Assembly: GCA_965227035.1 (NCBI GenBank)
Contig: OZ245724.1
Location: forward strand, 372,001 to 436,000
Direction: 5' to 3'
Length of the DNA: 64,000 bases
From: CBDDFQ01 sp965227035
GTDB taxonomy: Bacteria; Pseudomonadota; Gammaproteobacteria; Burkholderiales; Burkholderiaceae_C
Position numbers and translations under genes: made by a program. Below the pieces are notes generated by a model. It worked only from the letters and a program-made list of their open reading frames with translations. It searched no databases and was not told the origin of the DNA. Shown one piece after another: positions 16,737 to 24,390 of the stretch; the first letter of the stretch is position 1; each line of letters opens with the position of its first letter.

Positions 16737-17735
16737 TTAAATTCGGTCGCGTGTGGTTTGCCGGCTGGTGGAGGCGAAGAAAGCACGTGCATCGGCGCAG
16801 TCTTTCGCAATGCCTGCGGTGAGGGCGTCGAGGCTCTCGTAGCGCAGTTCGTCGTGCAGTTTTTGAAGGAGTTCCACGCGCACGATTTTACCGTATGCCC
16901 CTTCGGCCCCCAGCGCGTCGGGCCAATCGAGGCAATGCGTCTCCAGCAACACCCGGCCACCGTTCACGTCGTCGGCGTCGAGCGAAGGGCGAATTCCGAG
17001 ATTCGCAACGCCGATGAGAGGTTTGTCGCCAAGTCCATGTACCTGCACCGCGAAAATGCCGCCGGCCGCAGGTTTCCAGTGCGAAAACCGAAGGTTGATC
17101 GTCCGAAATCCGAGTTCGCGGCCCAGTTTTCGCCCGTGAACCACATGTCCCGAGATGCTGTACGGCCGCCCTAAAAGCGCAGCGGCATCGTCCATGCGAC
17201 CCGCGTTCAGGGCATCGCGAACGGCGGAACTCGAAACGCGTATGCCGTGCACTTCGTAGGCGTTCATTCGGGCCACATCGAAGCCGTGCTGATGGCCCGC
17301 AGCGTCGAGCATGGCGTAGTCGCCCTGGCGTTTGGCGCCGAACCTGAAATCGTCTCCGACCAGAACGTAGCGGGTCCTTAGCCCCTTCACCAGCACCTGA
17401 TCGACGAATTCGTCGGCTGTTTGGCGGGCAAGGCGTGCGTTGAACGGAAGAATGATGGTTTGCTCGATGCCGCAGCGAGCGAGTTCTGTGAGCTTGTCGC
17501 GAAGGGTGCCGATTCTGGCTGGTGCGATGTCGGTCCGGTTGGCCGCAGCAGCGAAATAGTCGCGCGGATGCGGCTCGAACGTCAGAACGCAACTGGCCAC
17601 ATCGCGGTGGCGGGCTTCGTTTTGCAGCAAGGCCAGCATCGCCTGATGTCCGCGATGCACGCCGTCGAAATTACCGATGGTGAGGGCGCACGGACGCATC
17701 AGGCCAGGATGGTCGAATCCGCGGAATATCTTCAT
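16737..17735 (-). CDS. ribF: Bifunctional riboflavin kinase/FAD synthetase
   Basis: A 332-residue enzyme that makes FMN and then FAD from riboflavin. The N-terminal FMN adenylyltransferase half has the TIGNFDGVHRGHQAML nucleotide-binding segment at about residues 19-34, and the C-terminal riboflavin kinase half carries YSISGHVVHGRKLGRELGFRTIN and a GVANLGIRPS segment. First gene of the ribF-ileS-lspA run. The ATG at 17735 is five bases into a region facing the divergent HNH gene. No FMN riboswitch is visible upstream. Confidence 0.96.
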   Translation of the reverse strand: MKIFRGFDHPGLMRPCALTIGNFDGVHRGHQAMLALLQNEARHRDVASCVLTFEPHPRDYFAAAANRTDIAPARIGTLRDKLTELARCGIEQTIILPFNARLARQTADEFVDQVLVKGLRTRYVLVGDDFRFGAKRQGDYAMLDAAGHQHGFDVARMNAYEVHGIRVSSSAVRDALNAGRMDDAAALLGRPYSISGHVVHGRKLGRELGFRTINLRFSHWKPAAGGIFAVQVHGLGDKPLIGVANLGIRPSLDADDVNGGRVLLETHCLDWPDALGAEGAYGKIVRVELLQKLHDELRYESLDALTAGIAKDCADARAFFASTSRQTTRDRI

Positions 17736-17781
17736 GCAAGCTTCATTCTGTTGTGGGGCCGTTGGGTTATATTGTGACGCA

Positions 17782-17809
17782 GCAGGTACCTGTGTTTACA
17801 GACACCTGC
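17782..17809. promoter_or_regulatory. Interrupted palindrome between ribF and the HNH gene
   Basis: GCAGGT at the left end pairs with ACCTGC at the right end, and inner CTGT pairs with ACAG, around GTTT; two AC steps break the symmetry. It lies 55 bases before the HNH start codon and 47 bases before the ribF start, just after an AT-rich TTATATT stretch that could be a -10 element for the HNH gene. It could be an operator or a leader hairpin. No binding protein is indicated by the sequence. Confidence 0.4.
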
Positions 17810-17863
17810 CTCAGGTCTCATCGTTCCGTGTCAGTAGTTTTCGACTGTTGCAGGAGGCGTGTT

Positions 17864-18424
17864 TTGAAGGTCTTGAAGCTTTCGGCCCAAGGGCTGCCGC
17901 AATCGTGGATATCGCTCGAGCAAGCGGTTATTCACTACGCCTCCGACGAAGTTCGCTGGGAGTCGGGCGCGGAAATCGCCGTGTTCCACGGTGGGCACAA
18001 CGCAGTCACCGGTGAACAGTCGATCATTCGGGTCAACAGCATCATCGGCACCAAGGGCGTGCCGAACATCAACCCGTTCAATCTCAAGCCGGGCCTTACC
18101 AACAGCAAGCTTTTTGCGCGAGACCGCAACATCTGCGCTTACTGCGGCGATCATTTCCACGAGGAAGATCTGACCCGTGAACACATCATTCCCTTTGCCC
18201 AGAACGGCATCGATACCTGGATGAACGTGGTTACGGCATGCCGCGCCTGCAATCACCGCAAAAGCAGCCGTACGCCCGAGCAGGCGAACATGCCTCTGCT
18301 GTACACGCCTTACGTTCCCAGCCTTTGGGAAGACTTCATCCTTCGGAATCGTCGGATTTTGTCGGACCAAATGGAGTTTCTGATGGCGCACCTGCCAAAA
18401 TCGTCGCGGCTGATGCTGTCCTGA
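17864..18424 (+). CDS. HNH endonuclease domain protein
   Basis: A 186-residue protein with a central HNH domain: CAYCGDHF (zinc pair), then LTREHIIPFAQNGIDTWMNVVTACRACNHRK, giving the HNH His, Asn and second cysteine pair. The N-terminal 70 residues are a conserved extension starting KVLKLSAQGLPQSWIS. A TTG start at 17864 is chosen because AGGAGG ends six bases before it; the frame is open upstream to 17753 but that part carries the promoter region and palindrome. This single-copy gene type is common in betaproteobacterial chromosomes and is not next to a methylase or other restriction partner, so a housekeeping nucleic-acid role is more likely than defence. Substrate unknown. Confidence 0.85.
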   Translation: MKVLKLSAQGLPQSWISLEQAVIHYASDEVRWESGAEIAVFHGGHNAVTGEQSIIRVNSIIGTKGVPNINPFNLKPGLTNSKLFARDRNICAYCGDHFHEEDLTREHIIPFAQNGIDTWMNVVTACRACNHRKSSRTPEQANMPLLYTPYVPSLWEDFILRNRRILSDQMEFLMAHLPKSSRLMLS

Positions 18425-18527
18425 AATCCCTTCCGGACGACGCATCGTTTTATCGACTCACCCTGACACCATGCGCCTTGCTTACGACGGATTGGGCCTT
18501 GTCGCGACCTGCGACAATTTGCGCCCC

Positions 18528-19106
18528 ATGAGAAACATCGTCATCCTGATTTCCGGTAGCGGCTCGAATATGGCCGCCATTCTTCGTGTGTCCGTTGCCC
18601 GTAAATGGGCCGAAAAGTACAACGCCAAAATCGCCGCCGTCATCAGCAACTCGCCGACTGCTGCGGGGCTTGAAACAGCCAGGGAATTCGACATTCCTAC
18701 AGTGGTGGTAGATCACAAGGCGTTCTCGTCGCGCGAAGAATTCGACGCGGCGCTTGCCGAGAAAATCGAGTCGTTCCAGCCGTCCCTGGTTGTTCTGGCT
18801 GGCTTCATGCGAATCCTGACCGATGGGTTCGTCGATCGCTTCGAAGGTCGCATGATCAACGTGCATCCGTCCATCCTTCCCGACTTCCCCGGTTTGAATA
18901 CTCACCAGCGCGCGATCGAGGCCAAGGTCAACTTTTCCGGAGCGACGGTGCATCTGGTGTCCCGCGACGTCGATCAGGGCGAAATCCTCGGTCAGGCGTC
19001 GGTGCCCATCCTGAACGGCGACACGCCCGAAATGCTCGCGCAACGGGTGCTCGAGATCGAACATTTGTTGTACCCGGCAGTTATCGAAGGTTTGCTCGAA
19101 GCCTGA
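18528..19106 (+). CDS. purN: Phosphoribosylglycinamide formyltransferase
   Basis: A 192-residue enzyme of purine synthesis that transfers the formyl group of 10-formyl-THF to GAR. The phosphate-binding GSGSNMAAI lies at 10-18, and the catalytic residues are visible as Asn111 and His113 in INVHPS and Asp149 in RDVDQGE. An in-frame ATG at 18471 exists, but the family's N-terminal VILISGSGSN follows directly on the ATG at 18528. No strong Shine-Dalgarno is seen. It lies 103 bases after the HNH gene and 75 before the rRNA methyltransferase. Confidence 0.96.
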   Translation: MRNIVILISGSGSNMAAILRVSVARKWAEKYNAKIAAVISNSPTAAGLETAREFDIPTVVVDHKAFSSREEFDAALAEKIESFQPSLVVLAGFMRILTDGFVDRFEGRMINVHPSILPDFPGLNTHQRAIEAKVNFSGATVHLVSRDVDQGEILGQASVPILNGDTPEMLAQRVLEIEHLLYPAVIEGLLEA

Positions 19107-19181
19107 TTCCTGCGGCTGGAGAAAGCCATACCTGGAGGCCATTTCCTGGGGCTTCCGGCGTCGGATGGGACAATACGGGTT

Positions 19182-20456
19182 ATGCACCCGAAAGACCTGC
19201 TGGCAACCAGCGCCGAGCTCGTCAAGCTCGTTCTCAAATTCGACCACCCCGCCGACGCCATCGTCTCGCGCTTTTTCAGGGACAACCGCGCCCTGGGCCC
19301 ACGTGAGCGGGGTACGCTTTCGGACACCGTCTACAACGTCCTGCGCAAAAAGCTTTTCTTCGATCACCTGGCGCCCTCCGGCTCCGGCCCGAAAGAGCGA
19401 CGCCTGGCAATCCTCGGATTTCCCGGCGACCGAGATTTCGTCAAAACCGCGCTATCCGAGTCCGAACGCAACTGGCTGGACCAGTGCGATGCGATCGACC
19501 CGAAAGATTTGCTCGACCGCCATCGCCACAACTTGCCCGAATGGCTGGTCGAGCCGCTGAAGGCCCAGCTAGCCGACGAGGGCGCGAACGGTTTCTGGTC
19601 GTTCGTGAACACCATCAACAATCCGGCGCCGCTCGATTTGCGAGTCAATTCGATGACTGCCAAGCGGGCGGATGTCGAAGCCGAGTTGAACAAGGCCAAG
19701 ATCACTTGCTCTCCCACGCCATACTCGCCATTGGGTTTGCGTCTGAAAGACAAGCCGTCACTTGCAAAAGTGGATGCTTTCATGCGCGGCGCGATCGAAG
19801 TGCAGGACGAGGGATCTCAACTGCTCGCCATGCTGGTCGATGCCAAACGCTCTGAAATGGTGGTCGATTTTTGCGCTGGCGCCGGCGGGAAGACGCTGGC
19901 AATAGGCGCGGCAATGCGCAATACCGGACGACTCTACGCATTCGACACCTCGGCGCACCGTCTCGATGCGCTCAAGCCGCGTCTGGCACGCAGCGGTTTG
20001 TCGAATGTTCACCCAGTGGCAATCGCCCACGAGCGGGACGACCGGATCAAGCGACTCGCGGGAAAAATCGACCGGGTTCTGGTCGATGCGCCGTGCTCGG
20101 GGCTAGGCACGCTCAGACGTAATCCTGACCTGAAATGGCGCCAAACCCCGGCGACGATCGAGGAACTCACCAAGCTGCAATCGGCAATCCTGCAGAGCGC
20201 CGCGCGACTGTTGAAATCTGGCGGTCGACTGGTTTACGCCACCTGCAGCCTGTTGCCGCAGGAAAACGAGGCCATCGCCGAGGCGTTTTCTGCCGCAAAC
20301 CCCGATTTCAAGCTGGAACCGGTCGAGCAAATACTGACCGAGCTGAAAGTCGAAAACGCGGCGTTTCTTTGCGGTACGGGAGGAAACTATTTGCGGCTGT
20401 GGCCCCACAAACACAGTACCGACGGATTTTTCGCCGCCGTTTGGACGAAAAAATAG
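19182..20456 (+). CDS. RsmB-like 16S rRNA (cytosine-5) methyltransferase
   Basis: A 424-residue SAM-dependent RNA m5C methyltransferase of the NOL1/NOP2/Sun family. An N-terminal NusB-like region (1-130) precedes the catalytic domain. The SAM motif VVDFCAGAGGKTLAIG is at about 227-242, and the two cysteines of the mechanism are Cys305 in DAPCSGLGT and Cys355 in ATCSLLPQENE. Length and domain order fit RsmB (which acts on C967 in E. coli), although the N-terminal part is shorter and divergent and RsmF cannot be excluded. No fmt partner lies beside it; the upstream neighbour is purN, also a formyltransferase. Confidence 0.86.
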   Translation: MHPKDLLATSAELVKLVLKFDHPADAIVSRFFRDNRALGPRERGTLSDTVYNVLRKKLFFDHLAPSGSGPKERRLAILGFPGDRDFVKTALSESERNWLDQCDAIDPKDLLDRHRHNLPEWLVEPLKAQLADEGANGFWSFVNTINNPAPLDLRVNSMTAKRADVEAELNKAKITCSPTPYSPLGLRLKDKPSLAKVDAFMRGAIEVQDEGSQLLAMLVDAKRSEMVVDFCAGAGGKTLAIGAAMRNTGRLYAFDTSAHRLDALKPRLARSGLSNVHPVAIAHERDDRIKRLAGKIDRVLVDAPCSGLGTLRRNPDLKWRQTPATIEELTKLQSAILQSAARLLKSGGRLVYATCSLLPQENEAIAEAFSAANPDFKLEPVEQILTELKVENAAFLCGTGGNYLRLWPHKHSTDGFFAAVWTKK

Positions 20457-20527
20457 ACTCCTTTACGGAATATTCATGAATCAATAGGGTTACATCTCAC
20501 CTTTTAGGGGGTAAGAACTTAAAATAG

Positions 20528-20562
20528 GCGCTGTCTTCAAAGCGTCATGTTTGAAGCGGCGC
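20528..20562. promoter_or_regulatory. Inverted repeat in the desaturase leader
   Basis: CTTCAAA (20535-20541) pairs with TTTGAAG (20550-20556) around an eight-base loop, and outer GCGC arms at 20528-20531 and 20559-20562 extend the symmetry. It follows directly after a TAAAAT (20520-20525) that could be a -10 element. It lies about 90 bases before the desaturase start and may be an operator or an mRNA hairpin. The rest of the 194-base gap after rsmB holds a pyrimidine-rich run and no other clear element. Confidence 0.4.
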
Positions 20563-20650
20563 AGAAACCGAGTCTTTCGTGTTTCCTGGCGCATCCTGTG
20601 CTTTCTCTTTCGTTTCCTTTGGCTTTTAACAACCGAGGCTTTAACTCCAT

Positions 20651-21865
20651 ATGTTGCTACCCGACTGGGCTGTCCTGAACTCCGCGATCGATTTGCTGGC
20701 CAATGGCCTGACGAATTTCTCGTGGTGGGAAATCGTGCTCTACACCCTGATCACCACTCACCTGACCATCATGGGCGTGACGATCTACCTGCATCGCTGC
20801 CAGACGCACCGTGCCATGGACTTGCACGCAATTCCTTCGCATTTCTTCCGCGCATGGCTCTGGCTCGGCACCGGCATGGCAACCAAGGAATGGGTGGCCA
20901 TCCACCGCAAGCACCACGCCAAGTGCGAAACCGAAGAAGATCCGCACAGCCCGCAAGTCAAGGGCATCGATATGGTGTTCTGGCAAGGCGCCGAACTCTA
21001 TCGCGCCGAAGCGAAGAACAAGGAAACCATGGTCAAGTACGGCCACGGCACCCCTGACGACTGGCTCGAACGCAACGTGTACACCCGCTACGGCTGGCAC
21101 GGCGTTGGCCTCATGCTCATCCTGAACATCGCTTTGTTCGGCTTTGCCGGGATGGCTGTCTGGGCAGTCCAGATGCTCTGGATCCCGATTACAGCCGCCG
21201 GCATCATCAACGGCATCGGTCACTACTGGGGCTACCGCAACTTCGAAGCTGTCGATGCGAGCACGAACGTGTCGCCCTGGGGCATTTTGATCGGTGGCGA
21301 AGAGCTGCATAACAACCACCACACCTATCCGACCGCAGCCAAGTTCTCGGTCAAGCCCTACGAATTCGACATCGGCTGGATGTACATCTCCGCCATGGAA
21401 AAAATCGGCTGGGCCAAGGTAAAGAAGGTTCCGCCGAAGCTGCAACTGGGCGACATCAAGCCTGTGGCGGATGAAAAAACCCTCGAGGCGCTGATTGCCC
21501 ATCGCTATGAAGTGATGGCCGGTTACGCCCGCGAACTCAAGCGTGCTTGCCGCATCGAAATCGCGACCGTCAAGGCAGGTTCCGGCGACGCATCGATGTT
21601 GAAGAAGGCCATGCGCTGGATTCACCGCGATGCCGACAAGATCCCGCCCATGGCGCATGCAGACGTGGCGCAGGTCCGAGCTGAGCATCCGGTTCTCGAC
21701 AAGATGGTCACCATGCGCGAAGAGTTGCGCCAGCTCTGGCTCAACACCTCGCACTCACGCGAGCAGCTCGCTGCCGATCTGGCTGCCTGGTGCCGTCGTG
21801 CGGAAGAGAGCGGTATTGCGGCTCTTCACGAGTTCTCGATGAAGCTGCGCAGCGCGCGCACTTAA
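20651..21865 (+). CDS. DesA-type acyl-lipid/acyl-CoA fatty acid desaturase with C-terminal extension
   Basis: A 404-residue integral membrane di-iron desaturase that introduces a double bond in acyl chains, probably delta-9. The three histidine boxes are complete: HRCQTH (48-53), HRKHH (85-89) and HNNHH (220-224). Membrane segments lie at about 25-47, 65-75, 150-190. From about residue 260 there is a 145-residue soluble tail rich in charged helices, ending in WCRRAEESGIAALHEFSMKLRSA, which the core desaturase does not need. The gene has its own leader with a palindrome and a bidirectional terminator after it. Unsaturated lipids adjust membrane fluidity, so temperature or fatty-acid control is plausible but not shown. 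Confidence 0.88.
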   Translation: MLLPDWAVLNSAIDLLANGLTNFSWWEIVLYTLITTHLTIMGVTIYLHRCQTHRAMDLHAIPSHFFRAWLWLGTGMATKEWVAIHRKHHAKCETEEDPHSPQVKGIDMVFWQGAELYRAEAKNKETMVKYGHGTPDDWLERNVYTRYGWHGVGLMLILNIALFGFAGMAVWAVQMLWIPITAAGIINGIGHYWGYRNFEAVDASTNVSPWGILIGGEELHNNHHTYPTAAKFSVKPYEFDIGWMYISAMEKIGWAKVKKVPPKLQLGDIKPVADEKTLEALIAHRYEVMAGYARELKRACRIEIATVKAGSGDASMLKKAMRWIHRDADKIPPMAHADVAQVRAEHPVLDKMVTMREELRQLWLNTSHSREQLAADLAAWCRRAEESGIAALHEFSMKLRSART

Positions 21866-21880
21866 AAAGCAACTGCTCAT

Positions 21881-21907
21881 CGCCCCGACCGTCAAATAGT
21901 CGGGGCG
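21881..21907 (+). terminator. GC-rich hairpin after the desaturase
   Basis: CGCCCCGAC (21881-21889) pairs perfectly with GTCGGGGCG (21899-21907) around a nine-base loop. It is followed by TAAAAAAA rather than a T-run, so by itself it is weak on the plus strand and works together with the next hairpin. Confidence 0.5.
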
Positions 21908-21910
21908 TAA

Positions 21911-21940
21911 AAAAACCCGCCATTTTCATGGCGGGTTTTT
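21911..21940. terminator. Bidirectional intrinsic terminator between desaturase and rpmG
   Basis: A 13-bp perfect stem (21911-21923 with 21928-21940) around TTTC. The A-run on its left and T-run on its right make it work for both strands. It sits between the convergent desaturase and rpmG genes, 27 bases from rpmG. Confidence 0.93.
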
Positions 21941-21967
21941 TATTGGTCTCTACAAGAACAGACTGAA

Positions 21968-22138
21968 TTACTTCAGTTTGATTTCCTTGTATTCGACATG
22001 CTTGCGAGCCTTGGGGTCGAACTTCATGATCGACATTTTCTCGGGCATTGTCTTTTTGTTCTTGCTGGTCGTGTAGAAGTGACCAGTTCCAGCTGTGGAT
22101 TCCAGCTTGATTTTTTCGCGTCCGCCTTTAGTAGCCAT
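21968..22138 (-). CDS. rpmG: 50S ribosomal protein L33
   Basis: A 56-residue basic ribosomal protein of the large subunit, starting ATKGGREKIKLEST and containing the conserved GTGHFYTTSKNK segment. It is of the cysteine-free type, so it does not bind zinc, and no zinc-responsive paralogue is seen here. The ATG lies 12 bases after the rpmB stop; GGAG precedes it. rpmB and rpmG form one transcript ending at the terminator. Confidence 0.97.
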   Translation of the reverse strand: MATKGGREKIKLESTAGTGHFYTTSKNKKTMPEKMSIMKFDPKARKHVEYKEIKLK

Positions 22139-22150
22139 TTTGTGTACTCC

Positions 22151-22384
22151 TTAAGCCTGACCACGTGCACGCAGATCTGCGAGTACGACGTCAATGCCTT
22201 TTTTGTCGATCAAACGCAGTGCTGCGCTGGAAATGCGAAGACGAACCCAACGGTTTTCTGTCTCGACCCAAAAACGACGGTATTGCAGATTCGGAAGGAA
22301 TCGGCGCTTGGTTTTGTTGTTGGCGTGGGAAACATTGTTTCCGACCATCGGGCCCTTGCCCGTAACTTCACATACGCGTGCCAT
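22151..22384 (-). CDS. rpmB: 50S ribosomal protein L28
   Basis: A 77-residue ribosomal protein of the large subunit with the family start ARVCEVTGKGPMVGNNVSHANNKTKR. Length is exactly as usual. The frame is open upstream, but GGAG six bases before the ATG at 22384 and family conservation fix this start. It is the first gene of the rpmB-rpmG pair and has its own promoter and a long leader. It carries Cys5 but no zinc-ribbon pairs. Confidence 0.97.
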   Translation of the reverse strand: MARVCEVTGKGPMVGNNVSHANNKTKRRFLPNLQYRRFWVETENRWVRLRISSAALRLIDKKGIDVVLADLRARGQA

Positions 22385-22458
22385 GAGGACACTCCAATTT
22401 TTTGCCCCGATTGCAGCGCGAAGCTGACAGTCGAGAGTTAACGGCTTTCGCCGCACCT

Positions 22459-22476
22459 CGCCACTGAGAAGTGGCG
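22459..22476 (-). promoter_or_regulatory. Leader hairpin of rpmB-rpmG
   Basis: CGCCACT and AGTGGCG form a seven-base-pair stem around a four-base loop in the predicted 140-base leader of rpmB. No T-run follows. Leaders of ribosomal protein genes often carry autoregulatory structures, but nothing here identifies a specific regulator. Confidence 0.45.
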
Positions 22477-22532
22477 GTAAGAGAGATTCACTGGCGCCCG
22501 AAAAAGCCCGGGCAAATTCAGCAAAGCCTTGA

Positions 22533-22561
22533 ATTATAACGGCTTTTTCGGACCCGCAAAC
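22533..22561 (-). promoter_or_regulatory. Sigma-70 promoter of rpmB-rpmG
   Basis: On the minus strand a consensus TATAAT (22538 to 22533) is preceded at 17 bases by GTTTGC (22561 to 22556), a weak -35; with 16 bases it reads TTTGCG. It starts just after the trxB-proximal end of the gap and would initiate near 22526. GAAAAAGCC (22500-22508) and GGCTTTTTC (22541-22549) form inverted arms flanking it. Confidence 0.65.
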
Positions 22562-22565
22562 CCTC

Positions 22566-23528
22566 TTAGGCGACTTGGCCGCCTTGTTCCAGGAATCGTT
22601 GTGCGTCGAGAGCGGCCATGCAACCGGTTCCCGCACTGGTAATAGCCTGACGGTACACATGATCCTGAACGTCTCCGGCGGCGAACACGCCCGGAACGCT
22701 GGTCATGGTCGCAAAACCTTGCAGCCCAGACCGGGTGACGATGTAGCCGTTGGCCATCTGAAGCTGACCTTCGAAGATCTCGGTGTTGGGTGCGTGGCCG
22801 ATGGCGATGAAACATCCCTTCAATTCGAGATCTTCGGTCGCGCCGGTCTGGGTGTTCTTCAAGCGCACCCCGGTCACGCCGCTGGCGTCGCCCAGAACCT
22901 CGTCAAGCGTCGAGAAAAGCTTGAGCTCGATCTTCCCGGCAGCCACCTTCTCGGCCACCTTGTCGATCAGGATGGCTTCTGCCTTGAACTTGTCGCGGCG
23001 ATGAACGAGGTACACCTTGCTGGCGATGTTGGACAGGTACAGCGCTTCCTCGACCGCGGTGTTGCCACCGCCGACCACGCAGCAGACCTGCTCGCGATAG
23101 AAAAATCCGTCGCAGGTGGCGCAACCCGACACGCCGCGTCCCATGAATGCCGATTCCGAATCGAGGCCCAGATACTTGGCCGATGCGCCGGTTGCCAGGA
23201 TGAGCGAGTCGCAGGTGTAGGTGCCGCTATCGCCGGTGAGGGTGAAGGGGCGCTTGCTGAAGTCGACCTTGTTGATGTGATCGAACACGATTTCTGTCTT
23301 GAAGCGTTCCGCGTGTTCCAGGAAACGTTGCATGAGCTCGGGGCCCTGCACGCCGTGGACGTCGGCGGGCCAGTTGTCGACCTCTGTGGTGGTCATGAGC
23401 TGGCCGCCCTGGGCGATGCCGGTGATCAGCACCGGCTTGAGATTGGCGCGGGCCGCATAGACCGCAGCGGAATAGCCCGCGGGGCCGGAGCCGAGGATGA
23501 GTACTTGGGCGTGTTTGGAATTGGACAT
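22566..23528 (-). CDS. trxB: Thioredoxin reductase
   Basis: A 320-residue FAD-containing enzyme that reduces thioredoxin with NADPH. The FAD motif GSGPAGYSAAVYAAR is at about 11-25, the redox-active pair is CATC in SGCATCDGFF, and the NADPH motif VVGGGNTAVEEA follows. The C-terminal FAD segment GVFAAGDVQDHVYRQAITSAGTG is complete. The ATG at 23528 is preferred to a TTG two codons earlier. Shine-Dalgarno pairing is poor. It is divergent from the Crp/Fnr gene and upstream of rpmB on the same strand. Confidence 0.97.
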   Translation of the reverse strand: MSNSKHAQVLILGSGPAGYSAAVYAARANLKPVLITGIAQGGQLMTTTEVDNWPADVHGVQGPELMQRFLEHAERFKTEIVFDHINKVDFSKRPFTLTGDSGTYTCDSLILATGASAKYLGLDSESAFMGRGVSGCATCDGFFYREQVCCVVGGGNTAVEEALYLSNIASKVYLVHRRDKFKAEAILIDKVAEKVAAGKIELKLFSTLDEVLGDASGVTGVRLKNTQTGATEDLELKGCFIAIGHAPNTEIFEGQLQMANGYIVTRSGLQGFATMTSVPGVFAAGDVQDHVYRQAITSAGTGCMAALDAQRFLEQGGQVA

Positions 23529-23688
23529 AAACAAGTGTCTTTTTGAGGGGAACCAACGAAAGATCGTGGTGTACAGTTTGGGCTGATCGTTCGAGTATCA
23601 ATCTTCGAGCAGCAATTCCCGGGTGGGTTTTTCAATCATCTCGATTGTAAGAAGCCATCGTTATCGCTCGAACCTGGAGGATTTTGAA

Positions 23689-24363
23689 ATGTCGATGTTG
23701 TCCAATCTGGAACTCCTGCGCCGGGTCCCCTTGTTTGCGATGCTGACCGCAGCGCAGGCCGAAGCGGTCGCAGAGGCCATCGTCAAACGGCGATTCAAGC
23801 GCGGCGAACAAATCGTCGAGCAGGGCAAGAAGTCCAACGCCTTGTTCATCATCCTGACCGGCCGATGCCGCGTCATGAGCACCGACGGTCGCGGACGCGA
23901 AGTGATTCTTGCGACCATGCAACCCGGCGATTACATCGGCGAGATGAGCCTCATCGACAACGAACCCCATTCGGCCACCGTACGCGCAGAAGTGCAGACC
24001 GACGTGCTCATGCTGGGCCGCACCGAATTCGCGCGATGCCTCCCCGAAAACACATCGATGGCCTACGCAGTGATGCGCGGGCTGGTGCAACGTTTGCGTC
24101 ATGCCGATCGAAAGATCGAATCGCTGGCGCTGATGGATGTGTATGGTCGCGTCGCACGCTCGCTGCTCGAATTCGCTACCGAAGATCGCGAAGGTGAACT
24201 CTGGATTCGCAACAAGATTTCGCGCCAGGACATCGCCAAGATGGTCGGCGCGTCTCGAGAAATGGTGAGCCGCGTGATGAAAGATCTGGAAGAGCGCGGC
24301 TTTATCGAAACCCATCCCGACGGCTCCATGCACGTCAAGGAGCGGTTGGCCACACTGGGCTGA
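23689..24363 (+). CDS. Crp/Fnr-family transcriptional regulator
   Basis: A 224-residue regulator with an N-terminal cyclic-nucleotide-binding-like beta barrel (about 12-125, with the GDYIGEMSLIDNEPHSATVRA segment) and a C-terminal winged helix (about 165-215, recognition helix ISRQDIAKMVGASREMVSRVMKDL). The phosphate-binding cassette GEMSLIDNEPHSATV is close to that of true cAMP receptors, with Arg-Ala/Ser partly matching, but cAMP binding cannot be concluded. Fnr-type iron-sulphur cysteines are absent. The ATG at 23689 follows GGAGG. It lies divergent from trxB and 27 bases before ftsK. Confidence 0.88.
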   Translation: MSMLSNLELLRRVPLFAMLTAAQAEAVAEAIVKRRFKRGEQIVEQGKKSNALFIILTGRCRVMSTDGRGREVILATMQPGDYIGEMSLIDNEPHSATVRAEVQTDVLMLGRTEFARCLPENTSMAYAVMRGLVQRLRHADRKIESLALMDVYGRVARSLLEFATEDREGELWIRNKISRQDIAKMVGASREMVSRVMKDLEERGFIETHPDGSMHVKERLATLG

Positions 24364-24390
24364 CCGTGACAGCTGTGGCAACAGCGCTTC

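Noticed and set aside
17736..17863. FMN riboswitch upstream of ribF
   Set aside because: The gap is short and none of the conserved riboflavin-element blocks can be seen.
17753..17863. 37-residue N-terminal extension of the HNH protein
   Set aside because: It covers the promoter region and palindrome, while a strong AGGAGG lies right before the TTG at 17864.
17864..18424. HNH gene as part of a restriction or toxin system
   Set aside because: No methylase, specificity, immunity or antitoxin gene nearby; neighbours are ribF and purN.
23529..23688. Possible FNR or CRP box between trxB and the Crp/Fnr regulator
   Set aside because: TGAT and ATCA half-sites are present but with a nine-base spacer, not the four bases of an FNR site or six of a CRP site.
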